A stretch of 7,618 nucleotides of DNA, taken from positions 1 to 7,618 of the forward strand of contig CAZABG010000101.1 in assembly GCA_964483465.1 (NCBI GenBank), in the 5' to 3' direction. This document shows positions 5,715-7,618 of the stretch, one piece after another. Origin of the DNA: CAZABG01 sp964483465 (GTDB lineage Bacteria > Chlamydiota > Chlamydiia > Chlamydiales > Parachlamydiaceae). The position numbers and the translations under genes are program-made. How positions within the stretch are numbered: the stretch's first letter is position 1; each line of letters opens with the position of its first letter. The notes beneath the pieces are model-generated. The model made no database searches. It was not told where the DNA came from and saw nothing but the letters and a program-made list of their open reading frames with translations.

Positions 5715-7490
5715 CTATGCCAAATTAGGTCTATCTTCGATCTTCCTATCTGTTAACATCCACCTTCCAAACGATCTTATCGCAATGAAAGCGGGCTTAT
5801 GAAGCTGTTTTCTGAAAAGTCTTACCCACTGATTAATAGCAGCCAATCTCTTTGCATAGTCCTTTAAGAGAAATTTCTTGCCCTCATTAGATTGAATATC
5901 AAATTTAGTATAGGTAATTTTACCTTCTATCATTTCTTTTGCATCCGTTTCTTCTAAATCATTTCTAGTTGAAACACAGGTGTGAGCAGCAAGCAACCAT
6001 CTTGTTGTTTGCGCAATCCAAATTTCTCCCTTAATTCTGTCTAATTTACTCATGGCGCCGTTATAAATAGAACCGAACCAGGAGATTATATCTCCCGTGA
6101 ACACAATGAAATTCATCTCGACATCGATAGATTTATCTAGCTTTTGCAACTCTTCATCAAACGCAATCGCATCCGCTTGAGCAACGCCTGGAGGATTATG
6201 AGAAAAATGTATAAGCTTTTTAACTGAATTCAGGATCCCCTTGTTAATCATTTGCATGATTAAATATAATACTCTTTGAGCATCAACTCCGGCTAAGCTA
6301 TGACCTTCCACTTCTATTGTTTTATCTCCGGTCAAAGTGGCGACTGTTTTTTCAATCATTTCTGAAATGATTGGCATGGCTCTAATAAAACTCTGCTTCC
6401 CTACGCCTTCCGAATCAGCATCTCTAATTAAACTATTCCATGCGGCAACTTGTTTACCTGTCTGTGTCCCTCTTACAAGGACTAGCGCGTCAGATGCGCT
6501 TTTAGCATAAGGCGTCAACACACGGCAAATAACGGCCTGAGTATCGTCATTATGGTCTTTATGAGGCAAAAGTTCTCTTACAATATAAAGATCTTCTTTA
6601 TTTGAACTGCCTCGACGAGGAACCTTGACTACTTGACCCACATTTAGTTCTAAGTAAGCTAAAACTTTTGCTAAGTATTCCGCTCTTGATAGTTTTTCCT
6701 GCTGCTCTCTCCTGAGCTTAGGTAGTATGGTGTAATAGGCTTGAACAACGTCTAAGTCTGCCGCCATTTCAGGGGTTGTAGCCTCTATTTTGTCTAAATC
6801 AAAATTAGCTACACGATAGTAGGTGTCTATTAGAAGTTTTCTACCTTCTTGATCCACATCATCAAAAGAATCGAAAGATCTAAGATAAGCTTTCTCATTT
6901 TCTGTTAATAAACTAGCACAACCGATTTGCTCATTGATTGTGGCAGTGCCTTTTACAGTATCAAATAGCATCCTAAAGTCACTATCGTAAAGAGAAGCAA
7001 GCAGAGTGATAATCACCCGCTTATAATCGGCAAACGTAAATACAGCTCTTGCGTCCAGATTAAAGGTTTTAGCTAAATGATTAACTATTTTACTTCTAAA
7101 GTTAAAACTAAGGATAGCTAATAAATCCTTACCTGGATCTAAAGATACGCGCTTAACGGACTCTAAGCTGACAATTTTTCCCTCATAAAAAGCGATGGAA
7201 TCTTTATCATCAAATTTGTTTTTCTCAATATAACCATTGAGGGTATAAGGACCTTTAAATTCAGATTTGCCCTTTATGATTCTAAAGCCCTTACCGATAG
7301 ATTCAGGACCTTTTTTCTTCAAAAGAACGCTAGCAGCTGGACTCTCAGGTTCTGTAAAATCCTCCAATTCCTCTTCTAAACCCATGTTTTCTTGAGAAGT
7401 GACTCTTTCGATCAAACTCTGAGGGATGTCTTCCGTCAAATCTTTTGCAATTGGCTCAATTGGCAATGCTGTAGATGGCATTCCCACCAC
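5715..7490 (-). CDS. Large protein with class-3-lipase-like alpha/beta-hydrolase core; 5' end uncertain
   Basis: The 591-residue frame starts at a GTG (7490) with no ribosome site. The C-terminal half resembles a class 3 lipase: strand plus oxyanion-type ALVLVRGTQ (335-343), a Trp-containing loop, the nucleophile elbow VEGHSLAG with Ser398, a candidate Asp467 in VFTGDIISWFG, and a candidate His503 in LLAAHTC. The elbow reads GHSLAG, so the usual GxSxG Gly after Leu is Ala. The N-terminal 300 residues are acidic near residues 36-50 and then mixed, with no domain I recognise; a Pro/Ser/Thr-rich leader continues upstream of the GTG. There is no transmembrane segment. In intracellular bacteria such proteins are often secreted effectors acting on host lipids, but no secretion signal is proven. 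Base composition is visibly lower in GC than in genes to the left (hand counts of three 60-base rows: 27, 33 and 40 percent, against 42-53 percent). A non-lipase hydrolase, or an inactive relative, is possible. Confidence 0.62.
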   Translation of the reverse strand: MVGMPSTALPIEPIAKDLTEDIPQSLIERVTSQENMGLEEELEDFTEPESPAASVLLKKKGPESIGKGFRIIKGKSEFKGPYTLNGYIEKNKFDDKDSIAFYEGKIVSLESVKRVSLDPGKDLLAILSFNFRSKIVNHLAKTFNLDARAVFTFADYKRVIITLLASLYDSDFRMLFDTVKGTATINEQIGCASLLTENEKAYLRSFDSFDDVDQEGRKLLIDTYYRVANFDLDKIEATTPEMAADLDVVQAYYTILPKLRREQQEKLSRAEYLAKVLAYLELNVGQVVKVPRRGSSNKEDLYIVRELLPHKDHNDDTQAVICRVLTPYAKSASDALVLVRGTQTGKQVAAWNSLIRDADSEGVGKQSFIRAMPIISEMIEKTVATLTGDKTIEVEGHSLAGVDAQRVLYLIMQMINKGILNSVKKLIHFSHNPPGVAQADAIAFDEELQKLDKSIDVEMNFIVFTGDIISWFGSIYNGAMSKLDRIKGEIWIAQTTRWLLAAHTCVSTRNDLEETDAKEMIEGKITYTKFDIQSNEGKKFLLKDYAKRLAAINQWVRLFRKQLHKPAFIAIRSFGRWMLTDRKIEDRPNLA

Positions 7491-7613
7491 ACTTAATAAA
7501 AGGTTAGCAGCAATCTGAGCAGTCGTTTCTGATTGAATAGAAACTTGAGCCGCGCTTACCTCAAAATCAGGAGAAACGGTTCTGGATGTTTGGGTTGGGG
7601 GTAATGGAGCTTG
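7491..7613 (-). other. Start-less open extension of the lipase-like gene
   Basis: Forty-one codons immediately upstream of the GTG at 7490 are open in the same frame, back to a TAA at 7614-7616, yet contain no ATG, GTG or TTG. Translated, the stretch begins QAPLPPTQTSRTVSPDF and ends with a helical segment (QIAANLLLS) that continues smoothly into VVGMPSTALP. It therefore reads like genuine protein whose beginning lies elsewhere. A run of five C on the minus strand (7601-7597) sits near its start, where a one-base slip would join it to either other frame, both of which are open to the window edge. A true N-terminus outside the window is likely. Confidence 0.45.
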
Positions 7614-7618
7614 TTAAG

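Overview
The window looks like a chromosomal segment of an obligate intracellular bacterium, most likely an environmental Chlamydiota (Parachlamydia/Waddlia/Criblamydia-type). That placement is an inference from the moderate GC content, the style of the proteins and the few Shine-Dalgarno sequences; no taxon-diagnostic gene or rRNA is present, so confidence is only about 0.45. There are six protein-coding genes, no RNA gene, no CRISPR array, no IS element and no prophage.

Layout: positions 1-37 hold nothing I can support. Positions 38-162 form a structured non-coding element: a perfect 12-bp inverted repeat enclosing four short hairpins, all with 3-base loops. A two-copy 18-bp polypyrimidine repeat follows (160-195) and runs into the stop codon of the first gene. 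Positions 194-3428 are a tight minus-strand gene string (gaps of 7 and 6 bases), read from right to left. It encodes a cysteine-rich protein of unknown function, a 12-helix MFS transporter, and a CstB-like protein made of a metallo-beta-lactamase domain, a degenerate rhodanese and an active-looking rhodanese. The last protein lacks two of its metal-site histidines and its extreme C-terminus. Eleven bases away, on the plus strand, starts a compact SNF2-family ATPase (3440-5515). Its 3' end overlaps by 15 bases the end of a small minus-strand helical protein (5501-5680), whose start codon and part of whose ribosome binding site lie in an 11-bp RNA stem. Upstream of that gene on the minus strand is a large, more AT-rich gene (5715-7490 or longer) with a class-3-lipase-like catalytic core. 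Its true N-terminus appears to lie further upstream, possibly behind a frameshift near the window edge.

How they work together: the cysteine-rich protein, the transporter and the CstB-like protein are very probably co-transcribed, so a shared role is plausible. Sulfur chemistry is suggested only by the rhodanese domain and the cysteine cluster. The SNF2 gene is divergent from this string with almost no intergenic DNA, so the promoters of the two units must overlap each other's coding sequence. The small helical protein and the lipase-like protein are close enough (34 bases) to share a transcript, with separate translational control of the small one. The strongest leads for something undescribed are the four-hairpin element, the metal-site losses in the CstB-like protein, and the start-codon-sequestering hairpin at 5678-5708.
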